From contig NZ_CANMEH010000007.1 of NCBI RefSeq assembly GCF_947496875.1, positions 123,880 to 187,879 of the forward strand: a stretch of 64,000 nt of DNA, given 5' to 3'. This DNA is from an uncultured Paracoccus sp. Its GTDB lineage: Bacteria; Pseudomonadota; Alphaproteobacteria; Rhodobacterales; Rhodobacteraceae. Below the pieces are notes generated by a model that saw nothing but the letters and a program-made list of their open reading frames with translations, was not told the DNA's origin and made no database searches. The translations under genes and the position numbers were made by a program. Below, piece after piece: positions 1-9,156 of the stretch (position 1 is the stretch's first letter; the number at the start of each line of letters is the position of its first letter).

Positions 1-990
1 GACACCATCAAGCTGACCGTCGTGCGGACCCGGATCGAGGGCAAGACCATCGTTCTTCGCGTGTCCACTTTCAATGACGAGACGTTCTCGACGCTCGAGA
101 CGCAGATGGAAAAGGCGATCGCCGAGGCGGGCGGCATCGACAGCGTCGAAGGCTTCGTGGTGGACCTGCGCAACAATCCCGGCGGCCTGCTGGACCAGGC
201 GATCCTGGTCAGCGATGCGTTTCTGGACAAGGGCGAGATCGTCAGCACCCGCGGCCGCAATCCCGAGGACAGCGAGCGCTGGAACGCCGAGCCCGGCGAT
301 CTGGCGCAGGGAAAGCCGATGGTCGCGCTGATCAACGGGGGCTCGGCCAGCGCCTCGGAAATCGTGACCGGTGCCCTGCAGGATCATCGCCGCGCCATCG
401 TGGTGGGCACCAAGTCGTTCGGCAAGGGCTCCGTCCAGACCGTGATGCCGGTCACGTCGGAAAGCGCCATCCGCCTGACCACCGCCCGCTACTACACGCC
501 ATCGGGGCGGTCGATCCAGGCGCTGGGCATCAACCCCGACATCATCGTCGAGCAGCCGCCGCCCCAGCCCCCCTCGGAAGAGGGCGAGGAGGATCAGCCC
601 CGCAGCGCGTCGAACTTCAGCACCTTCGAAAGCGATTTGCGCGGGGCGCTGAACAACGACTCGATCAGCGAAGAAGAGCGACAGCAGATGGAGGACGAGG
701 CCAAGCAGGTCGAGGCCACCGCAAAGCTGCGCGAGGAAGATTACCAGCTCGCCTACGCCGTCGACATCCTGAAGGGCCTCGCCGCGGTCGAATACCGGGC
801 CGCCGCCGTCCCCGAGGCGGCCAAGCCCGCGGTGACCGGAGAGGACGCGACCGGCGAGCCCGCGGTCCCGAGCGACGCCGATGAGGACAGCGACGCGGGC
901 GCCGATGCGGGCGATGCCGAACCCGGTGCGGATGCCGGGTCCGCAGATGATGCGGACGCCCCCGCCGAACGACCGACGAGCCGCCCGTGA
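1..990 (+). CDS. ctpA: C-terminal processing peptidase, S41 family (5' partial)
   Basis: This is the C-terminal 329 residues of a periplasmic tail-specific protease. The frame is open from base 1, so the start and the PDZ domain lie outside the window. The S41 catalytic core is visible: the nucleophile segment GGSASASE near base 340 and, about 25 residues on, the KSFGKGSVQ segment that carries the general-base Lys. After about residue 265 the protein becomes an acidic, Ala/Asp/Glu-rich low-complexity tail, common in alphaproteobacterial CtpA. Its TGA overlaps the GTG start of rppH (GTGA), so the two are probably translationally coupled. The family trims periplasmic and membrane proteins at the C terminus. 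Confidence 0.93.
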   Translation, partial: DTIKLTVVRTRIEGKTIVLRVSTFNDETFSTLETQMEKAIAEAGGIDSVEGFVVDLRNNPGGLLDQAILVSDAFLDKGEIVSTRGRNPEDSERWNAEPGDLAQGKPMVALINGGSASASEIVTGALQDHRRAIVVGTKSFGKGSVQTVMPVTSESAIRLTTARYYTPSGRSIQALGINPDIIVEQPPPQPPSEEGEEDQPRSASNFSTFESDLRGALNNDSISEEERQQMEDEAKQVEATAKLREEDYQLAYAVDILKGLAAVEYRAAAVPEAAKPAVTGEDATGEPAVPSDADEDSDAGADAGDAEPGADAGSADDADAPAERPTSRP

Positions 991-1484
991 CCGACGAGCG
1001 TCTGGGCCCGGGGGACCTGCCCTATCGGGCCTGTGCAGGCGTCGTTCTGGTCAACGACGAGGGCAAGGTGTTCGCGGGACAGCGCATCGACAATCCCGGG
1101 GATGCCTGGCAGATGCCTCAGGGTGGGATCGACCCCGGCGAAACCCCCCGTCAGGCCGCCCTGCGCGAATTGGGCGAGGAGACCGGCCTGACCCCTGACC
1201 TGGTGCGGATCGAGGCGGAAACCCCTGACTGGATCTATTACGACCTGCCGCCCGACCTGCTGGGCCGGATCTGGAACGGTTGCTTCTGTGGCCAGCGTCA
1301 GAAGTGGGTGCTGATGCGCTTTCATGGCCAGGACTCGGACGTCAAGGTGGACACCGAACACGCCGAGTTCAACCGCTGGACGTGGATGGCGCCGGAGCTG
1401 CTGGTCGACCGGATTGTCCCCTTCAAGCGCCACGTCTATGATCAGGTCTTTGCCCATTTCGCCGATCTGATAAGGCGCCCTTGA
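987..1484 (+). CDS. rppH: RNA pyrophosphohydrolase (Nudix)
   Basis: A 165-residue Nudix hydrolase that removes pyrophosphate from the 5' end of triphosphorylated RNA (or cleaves dinucleoside polyphosphates) in the cytoplasm. The Nudix box runs from GGIDPGE to REL-x-EE-x-G at about residues 45-67. The N-terminal [11 protein letters not shown] and the WQMPQGGID segments are typical of RppH rather than MutT. The GTG start overlaps the ctpA stop by 4 bp, and its own stop overlaps the TTG proposed for the next gene. Confidence 0.93.
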   Translation: MTDERLGPGDLPYRACAGVVLVNDEGKVFAGQRIDNPGDAWQMPQGGIDPGETPRQAALRELGEETGLTPDLVRIEAETPDWIYYDLPPDLLGRIWNGCFCGQRQKWVLMRFHGQDSDVKVDTEHAEFNRWTWMAPELLVDRIVPFKRHVYDQVFAHFADLIRRP

Positions 1485-3280
1485 GAGCCGGCCTGCGGAA
1501 TGGTGTCGCACGCATGATGCGCCCAGCCCCGCAACTCGGTGCGGTTGCCGCTCTGATCCGCCTCGTGATCGCCGTCGTGATCCTCGGCCTGTCGCTCTCC
1601 GCCAGCGGGCCGGCCCTTGCGCAGGTCGATCTGCCTGGAGGCGAGGCAGAGACGGGCGCGGGCGAAAACGGGTCGGACAGCGACGAGACCTTTCCCGCGG
1701 ATCAACCCTTCCGCGGTTTGGCGCCCGCTGCGGACCACGCGGATCTGGCCTATCGCGACACGCCTTTCGGCAGCGTCTCCGAATTCCTGGAACTGGGATC
1801 CAACGGCGATTTCCGGTCCGCGGCCTGGATGCTGGACCTGACCGAGATTCCGGTAAGCGAACGCGCAACGCGCGGCCCGGAGCTGGCGGCGATGCTGTAT
1901 GCCGTGTTGGACCGCAAGGTTCTGATCGACTGGCAGGCCCTCAACGATCGCCCCGACGCGCTGTATGAGCGCGCGTCCGACCAGAATCCGCTGGCCGGGG
2001 AAAGCCGGCGCAGCATCGCGATCGGTGTCGTGACGCTGAACGGGCGTGCCCTGAACCTGCGGCTGAACCGCCTTCAGCCGGAAGGTTCGGATGCATCGCC
2101 CGTCTGGGTGTTCGCCCGTCAGACCCTGCGCTACGTGCCCGAGATGTACGACGCCTTCGGGCCGACCCCGGTCGAACGTGCCATGCCCGAGGTCCTGCGG
2201 CAGAAGGCGTTCTGGGGCCTGCGATGGTGGGAGGCGCTGGTCGTGCCCCTGCTTGTCGGCGCCTCGGTCGTTCTGGCGCGGGTGCTCTACATCGTGATCA
2301 CCAGCCTGGGCGAGCGCACGGCCGAAGCGACGGCCATGCGGTTCATCGTCCGCTCGCTGCGCTGGCCCATGATCATCCTGACGATCGCAGTCCTGGTCGA
2401 TCTGATTGCCAGCAACGTCTTTGTTCTGTCGGGCCGGATCGAGGCAGTGCTCCGTCCCGCGGTTCTGGGGGCGTATTCGGTCGCGACCATCCTGTTTGTC
2501 GTCACGCTGCTTGACCGGATCGCGTCGTCGGTCGTCAAGACCAGCCCCGACGATCTGGCCGATCAGGAAAATGCCGCCGCCCGAAATGCCGCCACGGCGA
2601 TCTCCGCCGTCCGCAAGTTCGTGCTGGTCGTGGCCAGCGTCATCGCGATCGGCGTGGTGCTTGCAGGCTCCAACGTATTGCCCTCGCTGGGGTTTTCGCT
2701 GCTGGCATCTGCGGGGGTGATCTCGCTGATCTTCGGCTTTGCTGCGCGTGAGGTGCTGTCCAACATCATCGCGTCGCTGCAGATCGCGCTGAACGGGTCG
2801 GCCCGCATCGGCGACCAGCTGATCTATGACGGCGAGTGGTGCACGGTCGAGAAGATCAACCTGACCTATGTTCAGTTGCGGGTCTGGACCGACGCCCGGC
2901 TGATCGTGCCCGTCGCCGACTTCGTGGCAGAGGCCTTCGAGAACCGGTCGATCGAGAACAAGTTTCTGACCTGGCCGGTCGAGGTCACGCTGGCCCACAC
3001 GGCCGATGTCGAGGCGCTGCGGAACAGATATGCCGATCTGGTCCGGGAACTGGACGATCCCGACTCGGTGGACATGGACGGCCTTCAGGTCCTCGTCATC
3101 GAACACAGCGAATGGGGCCAGCGGGTCCGCTTCTACTTCCCCTCCGACCATCCCTCGACCGGCTGGACGCAGTCCTGCCAGATACGAGAGGCGGTGATCG
3201 CCGAAGCGGCGCGGATCGAGGCAGAGACCGGACGCCAGATGCTGCCGCAGATCGACCCGGCGGCCGAGGCGCGCCGCTGA
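1481..3280 (+). CDS. MscS-family mechanosensitive ion channel with long N-terminal domain
   Basis: A 599-residue inner-membrane protein. An N-terminal signal or anchor (about residues 20-45) and a periplasmic domain of about 200 residues precede several membrane helices (about 250-420). The pore-lining helix and beta domain are recognisable from [20 protein letters not shown] and the following segment with [11 protein letters not shown], which is the MscS core. The family opens under hypo-osmotic membrane tension. The TTG at 1481 overlaps the rppH stop (TTGA); an ATG at 1514 is an alternative start. The N-terminal domain has no family I can name. Confidence 0.85.
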   Translation: MRAGLRNGVARMMRPAPQLGAVAALIRLVIAVVILGLSLSASGPALAQVDLPGGEAETGAGENGSDSDETFPADQPFRGLAPAADHADLAYRDTPFGSVSEFLELGSNGDFRSAAWMLDLTEIPVSERATRGPELAAMLYAVLDRKVLIDWQALNDRPDALYERASDQNPLAGESRRSIAIGVVTLNGRALNLRLNRLQPEGSDASPVWVFARQTLRYVPEMYDAFGPTPVERAMPEVLRQKAFWGLRWWEALVVPLLVGASVVLARVLYIVITSLGERTAEATAMRFIVRSLRWPMIILTIAVLVDLIASNVFVLSGRIEAVLRPAVLGAYSVATILFVVTLLDRIASSVVKTSPDDLADQENAAARNAATAISAVRKFVLVVASVIAIGVVLAGSNVLPSLGFSLLASAGVISLIFGFAAREVLSNIIASLQIALNGSARIGDQLIYDGEWCTVEKINLTYVQLRVWTDARLIVPVADFVAEAFENRSIENKFLTWPVEVTLAHTADVEALRNRYADLVRELDDPDSVDMDGLQVLVIEHSEWGQRVRFYFPSDHPSTGWTQSCQIREAVIAEAARIEAETGRQMLPQIDPAAEARR

Positions 3281-3417
3281 GGCGGCAGCCGCGAGCCTCT
3301 CTTGTCAAGCCGGCGTCCTCGTGCGTCCGCACGGCATGCTTGCAGCTGCACCCTAGCTTCGCCATTACCGCCTCGCCAGCGGCACACCCATCCGCCGGGT
3401 TCATCAGGAGAGGTTGC

Positions 3418-4149
3418 ATGGACGAACCCGTCGTCCCGTTTGAGCTGGCGCGCATGTTCCTGGGGGATCACGAGCCGCTGTTCTACCTGGAGATCGTGTT
3501 CCGCACGGTGCTGATCTACGGCTACACGCTGGCGCTGATCCGCTGGATCGGCGGGCGCAGCGTCGCACAGCTGTCGATGATCGACCTGCTGCTGGTGATC
3601 GCGCTCGGGTCCGCGGTCGGCGACGCCACCTTCTATCCGGACGTGCCGCTGCTCGAGGCGATGCTGGTGATCACCGTGATCGTGCTGATCAACAAGGGCC
3701 TGGACAAGCTGATCGAACGCTCGGACCGGGCAAAGCGGGTGATCGACGGACGATCGATCGCGCTGGTCCGGAATGGTCGGATCCTGGCGCGCGGACGGGC
3801 CGCCCGCGACCTGTCCACGGCCGAGGTCAAGTCGATGCTGCGCGCCCACGGGGTCGCCAATCTGGGACAGGTGGAAATGGCGTTCCTCGAAGCGGGCGGC
3901 GGGGTGTCGGTGTTCCGCCGCGAAACCCCTTTCCCCGGGCTGAGCCTCGTTCCCCCCGACGATGTCACCCCGCCGGTGCCGCTGCGGATCCCCGGCGAGG
4001 CGATCGACGGGCGCGTCTGCTGCACGGCCTGCGGGGATGCTCGGCAGGCGCACAACGTGCTGCCCGACGTGCCTTGCCGTCAATGTGGCAACCCGCAGTG
4101 GACCGCGGCCCGCCTGTTCGCGGACAGCGAGATGCATCAGCTGGACTGA
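3418..4149 (+). CDS. DUF421 (YetF/YcaP-type) membrane protein with C-terminal CxxC pairs
   Basis: A 243-residue protein with about three N-terminal membrane helices (residues 15-90) and a cytosolic DUF421 domain (RSIALVRNGRI onward). The ATG at 3418 follows a clear AGGAGAGG ribosome site. The last 45 residues add two Cys pairs: CCTAC near residue 201 and CRQC near 221, followed by a Trp, the pattern of a small zinc ribbon or rubredoxin-like knuckle. The molecular role of DUF421 proteins in Gram-negative bacteria is unknown. The gene stands alone, with 137 bp upstream and 106 bp downstream. Confidence 0.85.
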   Translation: MDEPVVPFELARMFLGDHEPLFYLEIVFRTVLIYGYTLALIRWIGGRSVAQLSMIDLLLVIALGSAVGDATFYPDVPLLEAMLVITVIVLINKGLDKLIERSDRAKRVIDGRSIALVRNGRILARGRAARDLSTAEVKSMLRAHGVANLGQVEMAFLEAGGGVSVFRRETPFPGLSLVPPDDVTPPVPLRIPGEAIDGRVCCTACGDARQAHNVLPDVPCRQCGNPQWTAARLFADSEMHQLD

Positions 4150-4255
4150 ACGGCCTGCGTCCGTCCCGGGAAAGCTGCTCGTTGATGCCTTGCCAGCGCC
4201 GGCACGCTGGCCCATGCCCGGATTTCGATTGGGCGCTGATACGGGAGAGAGCAGG

Positions 4256-4606
4256 ATGACCCAGCAGGTCTATACACTGGTGGTCGAGGTCGGCCGCAAG
4301 GAGGGCGACGGCCTGCCGGACGGCGCGTCGGGCGCAGGGCTGGTCTGCTATGCTGCCGGCAAGGACCAGGCCGAGGCGGTGCGCGAGACCGTTGCGGTGC
4401 TGAAGCAGGCTGATCTCGCCCCCCTGGAGGTGCAGGGTTACGGCAGCCTGGACGAACGGCAGGCCCAGGGTCATGAGATCCCGCCGGGCGAACGCGAGCT
4501 GATGGATCGCGCGCTGCGGGAAAACGCCGTCATCGTCGCCCAGATGGAGCCATACTACGACGGAGACCATCCTGCGCCGGTTTCCCGGGAATCAGGCAAG
4601 GACTAG
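4256..4606 (+). CDS. Small cytosolic protein of unknown function
   Basis: I do not recognise this 116-residue protein. It has no signal peptide or membrane segment and is acidic overall. The start at 4256 is supported by a purine-rich GGGAGAGAGCAGG site just upstream. The predicted pattern is strand-helix (VYTLVVEVGR, then a helix around EAVRETVAVLKQ), which could be a small alpha/beta sandwich. It lies between the DUF421 gene and mltB with its own intergenic spaces, so it is probably a separate unit. Codon use resembles its neighbours, which supports real coding. Confidence 0.7.
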   Translation: MTQQVYTLVVEVGRKEGDGLPDGASGAGLVCYAAGKDQAEAVRETVAVLKQADLAPLEVQGYGSLDERQAQGHEIPPGERELMDRALRENAVIVAQMEPYYDGDHPAPVSRESGKD

Positions 4607-4676
4607 CTTTCCCTGTCTTCACGACTGCGCTACCCTGACGGGAAAAGAACATAAACCAACAAGGGCAGACAGTGAC

Positions 4677-5933
4677 ATGAACCCAACCCTTTTCCGCCTC
4701 GCCGCCTCCGCCGCCGTGATCGGGGCTCTGGGCTCCTGCGGAGTCGCCGTCCAGACCTCGGGCGGGGTGCCGGGTGCCGGCGTCGAACCCGCGGCGATCC
4801 CGGCAGCCGCCCCGGCGGACGCGGCCGGGCTGCAGCGCTGGGTGCAGAACTTCCGCCCTCGCGCACTGAGCCAGGGGATCGCGCCCGCCACGTTTGACCG
4901 GTCGATGGCGCTGGCCCGCTTCAACCCGGAGGTCATTCGTCTTGATCGGAGGCAGGCCGAGTTCACCAAGCCCGTCTGGCTGTATCTCGACGGCGCGGTG
5001 TCGGACACGCGCATCGCCACGGGTCGGGAAATGGCGGCGCGCCATGCCGGCGTGCTGTCGGCCATCGAACGCCGCTATGGCGTGCCGCGGGAAATCGTCC
5101 TCGCCGTCTGGGGCATGGAATCGAATTTCGGATCGAACCGGGGCCGGATGCAGGTGATCCCGTCGCTGGCGACGCTGGCCTATGACGGGCGCCGGGCGCA
5201 GATGTTCGAGAACCAGCTGATCGCCGCGCTGAAGATCATCCAGGCCGGCGACACCGACCCCGCGCATCTGCTGGGATCCTGGGCCGGGGCGATGGGGCAT
5301 ACCCAGTTCATGCCGACCTCGTTCCTGGAATACGCGGTCGACTTCACCGGCGACGGCCGCCGCGACATCTGGTCGGATGACCCGACCGACAGCCTTGCCT
5401 CGACGGCGGCCTATCTGGCCCGCAACGGCTGGGTCCGGGGCCAGCCCTGGGGCACCGAGGTGCAGCTGCCCCAAGGGTTCACGGCGGTGGGCAAGGGCAC
5501 GCGCCGGTCGTCGGCCGACTTTGCGGCGATGGGTGTCAGGTCGATGGACGGGCGGCCCCTGCCCGCTGGCGCGGGGTCGATCATCCGGCCGGCCGGCGCG
5601 CGGGGCCCGGCGTTCCTGATCCTCGACAACTTCCGGTCGATCCTGCGCTACAACAACTCGGACAACTATGCCCTGGGCGTGGCCTATTTGGGCGAGGCGA
5701 TCGCCGGGCGGCGCGGCATCACCGGCGCGTGGCCCCGCAGCGACCGGCCGCTGAGCCAGGCCGAACGGATGGAGATCCAGCGCCTGCTGGCGCGGCGCGG
5801 GTTCTATGCCGACGAGATCGACGGCAAGATCGGGTCCGGCACGATGGAGGCGATCGCCGCCTACCAGCGATCCATCGGCGCGGCCCCCGACGGCTATGCG
5901 ACCTCGATCCTGCTGGGACAGCTGCGCGGCTGA
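4677..5933 (+). CDS. Lytic murein transglycosylase, MltB family, with peptidoglycan-binding domain
   Basis: A 418-residue lipoprotein that cleaves the MurNAc-GlcNAc bond of peptidoglycan non-hydrolytically. The signal peptide ends in a lipobox (LGSC, Cys at about residue 21). The SLT_2/MltB catalytic domain spans about residues 55-350, with the catalytic Glu in VWGMESNFGSN near 148. A PG_binding_1 domain occupies about 355-415 (LLARRGFYADEIDGKIGSGT). It acts at the inner face of the outer membrane during wall turnover. It converges with dapD across a hairpin. Confidence 0.9.
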   Translation: MNPTLFRLAASAAVIGALGSCGVAVQTSGGVPGAGVEPAAIPAAAPADAAGLQRWVQNFRPRALSQGIAPATFDRSMALARFNPEVIRLDRRQAEFTKPVWLYLDGAVSDTRIATGREMAARHAGVLSAIERRYGVPREIVLAVWGMESNFGSNRGRMQVIPSLATLAYDGRRAQMFENQLIAALKIIQAGDTDPAHLLGSWAGAMGHTQFMPTSFLEYAVDFTGDGRRDIWSDDPTDSLASTAAYLARNGWVRGQPWGTEVQLPQGFTAVGKGTRRSSADFAAMGVRSMDGRPLPAGAGSIIRPAGARGPAFLILDNFRSILRYNNSDNYALGVAYLGEAIAGRRGITGAWPRSDRPLSQAERMEIQRLLARRGFYADEIDGKIGSGTMEAIAAYQRSIGAAPDGYATSILLGQLRG

Positions 5934-5941
5934 CCGGGCCA

Positions 5942-5980
5942 TGCCCTGCTGCGCGTGATCCGTTCACAGGCAGCAGGGCA
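5942..5980. terminator. Convergent hairpin between mltB and dapD
   Basis: An 11-bp perfect inverted repeat, TGCCCTGCTGC (5942-5952) and GCAGCAGGGCA (5970-5980), with a 17-nt loop, lies 9 bp past the mltB stop between two converging genes. It lacks a strong U-run, so intrinsic termination is inferred only from position and stem strength. Confidence 0.5.
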
Positions 5981-6111
5981 GTACCCGTAACATCGCGAGA
6001 TCGCCCTGTGCAGAACGATCCTGGAGAACCGGGCGAGCGACATTTTGCACCGGAATCGCCGCCGCGTCCGGCCCTCGTGGCAAGCTTCACACGCCGACGG
6101 GCCTGACCGGA

Positions 6112-6936
6112 TCAGTCGCGCAGCAGATCGTTGATGGATGTCTTGGAACGGGTCTGCGCGTCCACACGCTTGACGATCACGGCGCAGTACAGGTTGACCC
6201 CGTTCTTCGACGGCATCGATCCGGCCACGACGACCGAGCCGGCCGGTACTTCGCCATACATGACCTCGCCGGTCTCCCGATCCACGATCTTGGTGGACTG
6301 GCCGATGAAGACCCCCATGCCCAGGACCGAGCCTTCGCGGACGATGCAGCCCTCGACAACCTCGGACCGGGCGCCGATGAAACAATTGTCCTCGATGATC
6401 GTGGGTCCGGCCTGCATCGGTTCCAGCACGCCGCCGATCCCGACCCCGCCAGACAGATGGACGTTCTTGCCGATCTGCGCACACGACCCCACTGTGGCCC
6501 AGGTGTCCACCATCGTGCCCTCGTCCACCCGGGCGCCCAGATTGACGAAGCACGGCATCAGCACTGCGCCCTTCGCAATGAAGGCCGAGCGCCGGACCAC
6601 GCAGTTCGGCACGGCGCGAAACCCGGCCTCGCGCCAGCGGGCGTCGTCCCAGTCGGCGAACTTGCTGTCGACCTTGTCCCACCAGGTTCCGCCCTGCGGC
6701 CCGCCGCGCTGGATCTCCATGTCCTTCAGCCGAAAACCAAGCAGAACGGCCTTTTTCGCCCACTGGTTGACGTGCCAGTCGTTTCCGCGCTTTTCGGCGA
6801 CCCGCAGCGTGCCTGAATCCAGGGCATCCAGCGTCGCCTCGATGGCGTCGCGGGTTTCGCCGCTGGTAGCTGGGGTGATGGACTCCCGCTGGTCCCAGGC
6901 GGCCTCGATGGCGGTCTCTAGCGCGGCGTCGGTCAT
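6112..6936 (-). CDS. dapD: 2,3,4,5-tetrahydropyridine-2,6-dicarboxylate N-succinyltransferase
   Basis: A 274-residue cytosolic enzyme of the succinylase branch of lysine and meso-diaminopimelate synthesis; it transfers succinyl from succinyl-CoA to tetrahydrodipicolinate. A helical N-terminal domain of about 100 residues is followed by left-handed beta-helix hexapeptide repeats (segments such as [34 protein letters not shown]). Length matches the family. It converges with mltB and is divergent from the LOG-family gene across about 105 bp. Confidence 0.96.
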   Translation of the reverse strand: MTDAALETAIEAAWDQRESITPATSGETRDAIEATLDALDSGTLRVAEKRGNDWHVNQWAKKAVLLGFRLKDMEIQRGGPQGGTWWDKVDSKFADWDDARWREAGFRAVPNCVVRRSAFIAKGAVLMPCFVNLGARVDEGTMVDTWATVGSCAQIGKNVHLSGGVGIGGVLEPMQAGPTIIEDNCFIGARSEVVEGCIVREGSVLGMGVFIGQSTKIVDRETGEVMYGEVPAGSVVVAGSMPSKNGVNLYCAVIVKRVDAQTRSKTSINDLLRD

Positions 6937-7041
6937 GGGGCCTCCTGTGGGCAGCGGGTGGAAACTGTCAGCCCCGGGCTATAAGCGGGGGACCGGGATC
7001 ACGCAACGCTGCGGGTCCGCGCGCGCGACACGAGGGCATGG

Positions 7042-8031
7042 ATGACCGCCGAAGAAGACCACCGCAACGTGTTCCGCCACAGCGACCAGGATGCCCGGAT
7101 CACCGCGCACGAGCCAAGCACGCCACAGACGCGGGCGCCTGCCTATCGGCTGGCCTTTACCGACACCGAGTTCATGCTGCGCGACGAGCTGCGCCCGGTG
7201 CGGCTGCAGCTGGAACTGCTGAAGCCGCAGATGGTGATGGACGAACGCGGCGTCGAAAGCACCGTGGTGATGTTCGGCGGCGCCCGCATCCCTGCCCCCG
7301 CCGTGGCCGACCGTGCGGCAACCCCCACCCTGGCCAGTCTGGCGCGCTACTATGTCGAGGCCGAGCGCTTTGCCCGGCTGATGACCGAACGCAGCATGGA
7401 AAGCTATGGCCGGGAATGGGTGATCTGCACCGGTGGCGGGCCCGGCGTGATGGAAGCAGGCAACAAGGGCGCACACGAAGCCGGCGGCCAGTCGATCGGA
7501 TTGGGCATCGTGCTGCCTCACGAACAGGCGCCCAACCTGTTCGTGACCCCCGACCTGTGCTTCAACTTCCACTATTTCGCCGTCCGCAAGATGCACTTCC
7601 TGATGCGGGCGCGGGTGATCACCGTCTTTCCGGGCGGGTTCGGAACGCTCGACGAGATGTTCGAGACGCTGACCCTGATCCAGACCCGGCGGATGCAGCG
7701 GGTGCCGGTCCTGCTGTTCGGACGCGACTTCTGGGACGGGATCATCAACTGGGCCGCCCTGGCCGAGGCGGGCACGATCAGCGCCGAGGATCTGGGCCTG
7801 ATGCGCTATGTCGAGACGGCGGACGAGGCCGTTGCGGTGATCGACAGCTGGCCGGACGACGATTGTGAGCCGGGCGAGGAGACAGGCGCGCTGATGGACG
7901 CCGAGCGGCTGGCCGAACTGCCCGGCACCGCGGTCGGGTCGCCTGCTCCCGCCCGCCCGGCCCCGTCCGGAAACGGCGCAGGGCACGGGAAGGACAACAG
8001 ACCTGCAACGGACACCCCGGGCGGAGCCTGA
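7042..8031 (+). CDS. LOG-family protein (nucleoside 5'-monophosphate phosphoribohydrolase type)
   Basis: A 329-residue Rossmann-fold protein of the LOG family, members of which release the base from (cytokinin-type) nucleoside 5'-monophosphates. The diagnostic motifs are present: GGGPGVMEAGNKGA around residue 133 and PGGFGTLDEMFE around 198. The protein is longer than plant-type LOG proteins, with an N-terminal extension of about 65 residues and a Pro/Gly/Ala-rich C-terminal tail of about 70 residues that is probably disordered. In bacteria many members are nucleotide-salvage enzymes, so cytokinin production should not be assumed. Confidence 0.88.
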   Translation: MTAEEDHRNVFRHSDQDARITAHEPSTPQTRAPAYRLAFTDTEFMLRDELRPVRLQLELLKPQMVMDERGVESTVVMFGGARIPAPAVADRAATPTLASLARYYVEAERFARLMTERSMESYGREWVICTGGGPGVMEAGNKGAHEAGGQSIGLGIVLPHEQAPNLFVTPDLCFNFHYFAVRKMHFLMRARVITVFPGGFGTLDEMFETLTLIQTRRMQRVPVLLFGRDFWDGIINWAALAEAGTISAEDLGLMRYVETADEAVAVIDSWPDDDCEPGEETGALMDAERLAELPGTAVGSPAPARPAPSGNGAGHGKDNRPATDTPGGA

Positions 8032-8100
8032 AGGACTGGACGCGGGAATATGACCCCGGAAATGCAGCTGCTCTTCGGCGGCGCACTTGGGGCCGCGTCG

Positions 8101-8577
8101 TCAGGTCCGATGATAGGGGCCGCCGGCCAGGATCGTCGCGGCGCGGTACAGTTGTTCGGCCAGCATGACCCGCACCAGCATGTGCGGCCAGACCATCGCC
8201 CCCAGCGAAATGACAAGGTCGGCGCGGGCACACAGGGCCGGGTCAAGTCCGTCGGCGCCGCCGATCAGGAACACGGCGTCGGATCGCCCGTCATCGCGGT
8301 ACCGCGCCAGTTCGGCGGCGAAGTCGGGTGAGGACAGCGACCGCCCCCTTTCATCCAGGGCGATCACCGGCGCGCCGGACGGGATCTGCCGCTCCAGCAG
8401 GGCCGCTTCGCCTGCCCTGCCGCCGCGCCGGCGATCCTCGACCTCGACCACCTGCACGGGTCCGAGCCCAAGCGCGCGCCCGGTCTGTTCAAATCGGCCG
8501 AGGTAGTCAGTGATCAGCGCCGCTTCGGGGGCGCAGGTCGGCAGGCGCCCGACCGCGGCGATACGCACCCGCAGCAC
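8101..8577 (-). CDS. rlmH: 23S rRNA pseudouridine1915 N3-methyltransferase
   Basis: A 158-residue SPOUT-class methyltransferase that modifies pseudouridine 1915 in helix 69 of 23S rRNA on the assembled 70S ribosome. The knotted AdoMet site is visible in FLIGGADGLDP at about residues 102-112, and the C-terminal PYHR signature is present. It lies 19 bp downstream of rsfS on the same strand, the usual rsfS-rlmH pairing. Confidence 0.95.
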   Translation of the reverse strand: MLRVRIAAVGRLPTCAPEAALITDYLGRFEQTGRALGLGPVQVVEVEDRRRGGRAGEAALLERQIPSGAPVIALDERGRSLSSPDFAAELARYRDDGRSDAVFLIGGADGLDPALCARADLVISLGAMVWPHMLVRVMLAEQLYRAATILAGGPYHRT

Positions 8578-8596
8578 AATCGGGCGCCAGCCCTGC

Positions 8597-9028
8597 CTAC
8601 TGGCTCAGCTGCATGCCGGCCTCACGGGCGCGATCCGCCCGCAGGCCGCCCAGGGCATCGGCCGGCATCCACATCTTTTCCAGCTGATAGAAGTCGCGCA
8701 CCTCGGGCCGGAACACATGGACGATGACGTCGTCGGTGTCGATCAGCACCCAGTCGCCGGTGTCCTTGCCTTCGATCCGAACCGAGCGGCCGGTTTCATG
8801 CTTGAGCCGATCGGCGAGCTTTTCGGCGATGGCGCCAACCTGGCGGGCGCTGCGGCCGGATGCGATGACCATGTGGTCGGCCATGGCGGACCTGCCACGC
8901 AGATCGATGGTAACGATATCCTCGGCCTTGTCGTCTTCGAGCGAGGACAGGATGCGGCCCAGCAACTGGTCGCTGGATTCCGCGGCGGTCGCGGTCGGCG
9001 TTGCGGCCGACGGGACGGTGGTGGACAG
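8597..9028 (-). CDS. rsfS: Ribosome silencing factor RsfS (probable CTG start)
   Basis: RsfS binds ribosomal protein L14 and blocks subunit joining under nutrient limitation. The domain begins at about LLGRILSSLEDDKAEDIV, followed by DHMVIASGRSARQVGAIAE and the W-VLIDTDDVIVHVF core. No ATG, GTG or TTG lies near the expected N terminus. A CTG at 9028 follows GGAGGA with about 7 nt spacing and would give a 143-residue protein starting M-STTVPSAA. The next upstream candidate is a GTG at 9160 overlapping the stop of the preceding channel gene; it would add 44 residues that do not look like RsfS. Function is sure; the start is inferred. Confidence 0.88.
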   Translation of the reverse strand: MSTTVPSAATPTATAAESSDQLLGRILSSLEDDKAEDIVTIDLRGRSAMADHMVIASGRSARQVGAIAEKLADRLKHETGRSVRIEGKDTGDWVLIDTDDVIVHVFRPEVRDFYQLEKMWMPADALGGLRADRAREAGMQLSQ

Positions 9029-9156
9029 GGGACTTCCTCCGGTCAGCGCGCCGAAATGCCCCGGCGCCGGGATAAGGCACAAGATAGCACGATTGCGTCT
9101 TGTTTCAACGAAGCTGCGCCGCTTGTGATTACCGGCACCGCCAGACAGGCGATTTC

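Noticed and set aside
753..1868. Long open frame antisense to the ctpA 3' end and rppH
   Set aside because: It overlaps two clearly conserved genes and its translation is Arg/Pro-rich without family signatures, as expected from the reverse of GC-rich coding DNA.
1442..3151. 569-codon open frame antisense to the first MscS gene
   Set aside because: The sense strand encodes an unmistakable MscS domain; the antisense product is an Asp/Arg/Gln-rich shadow.
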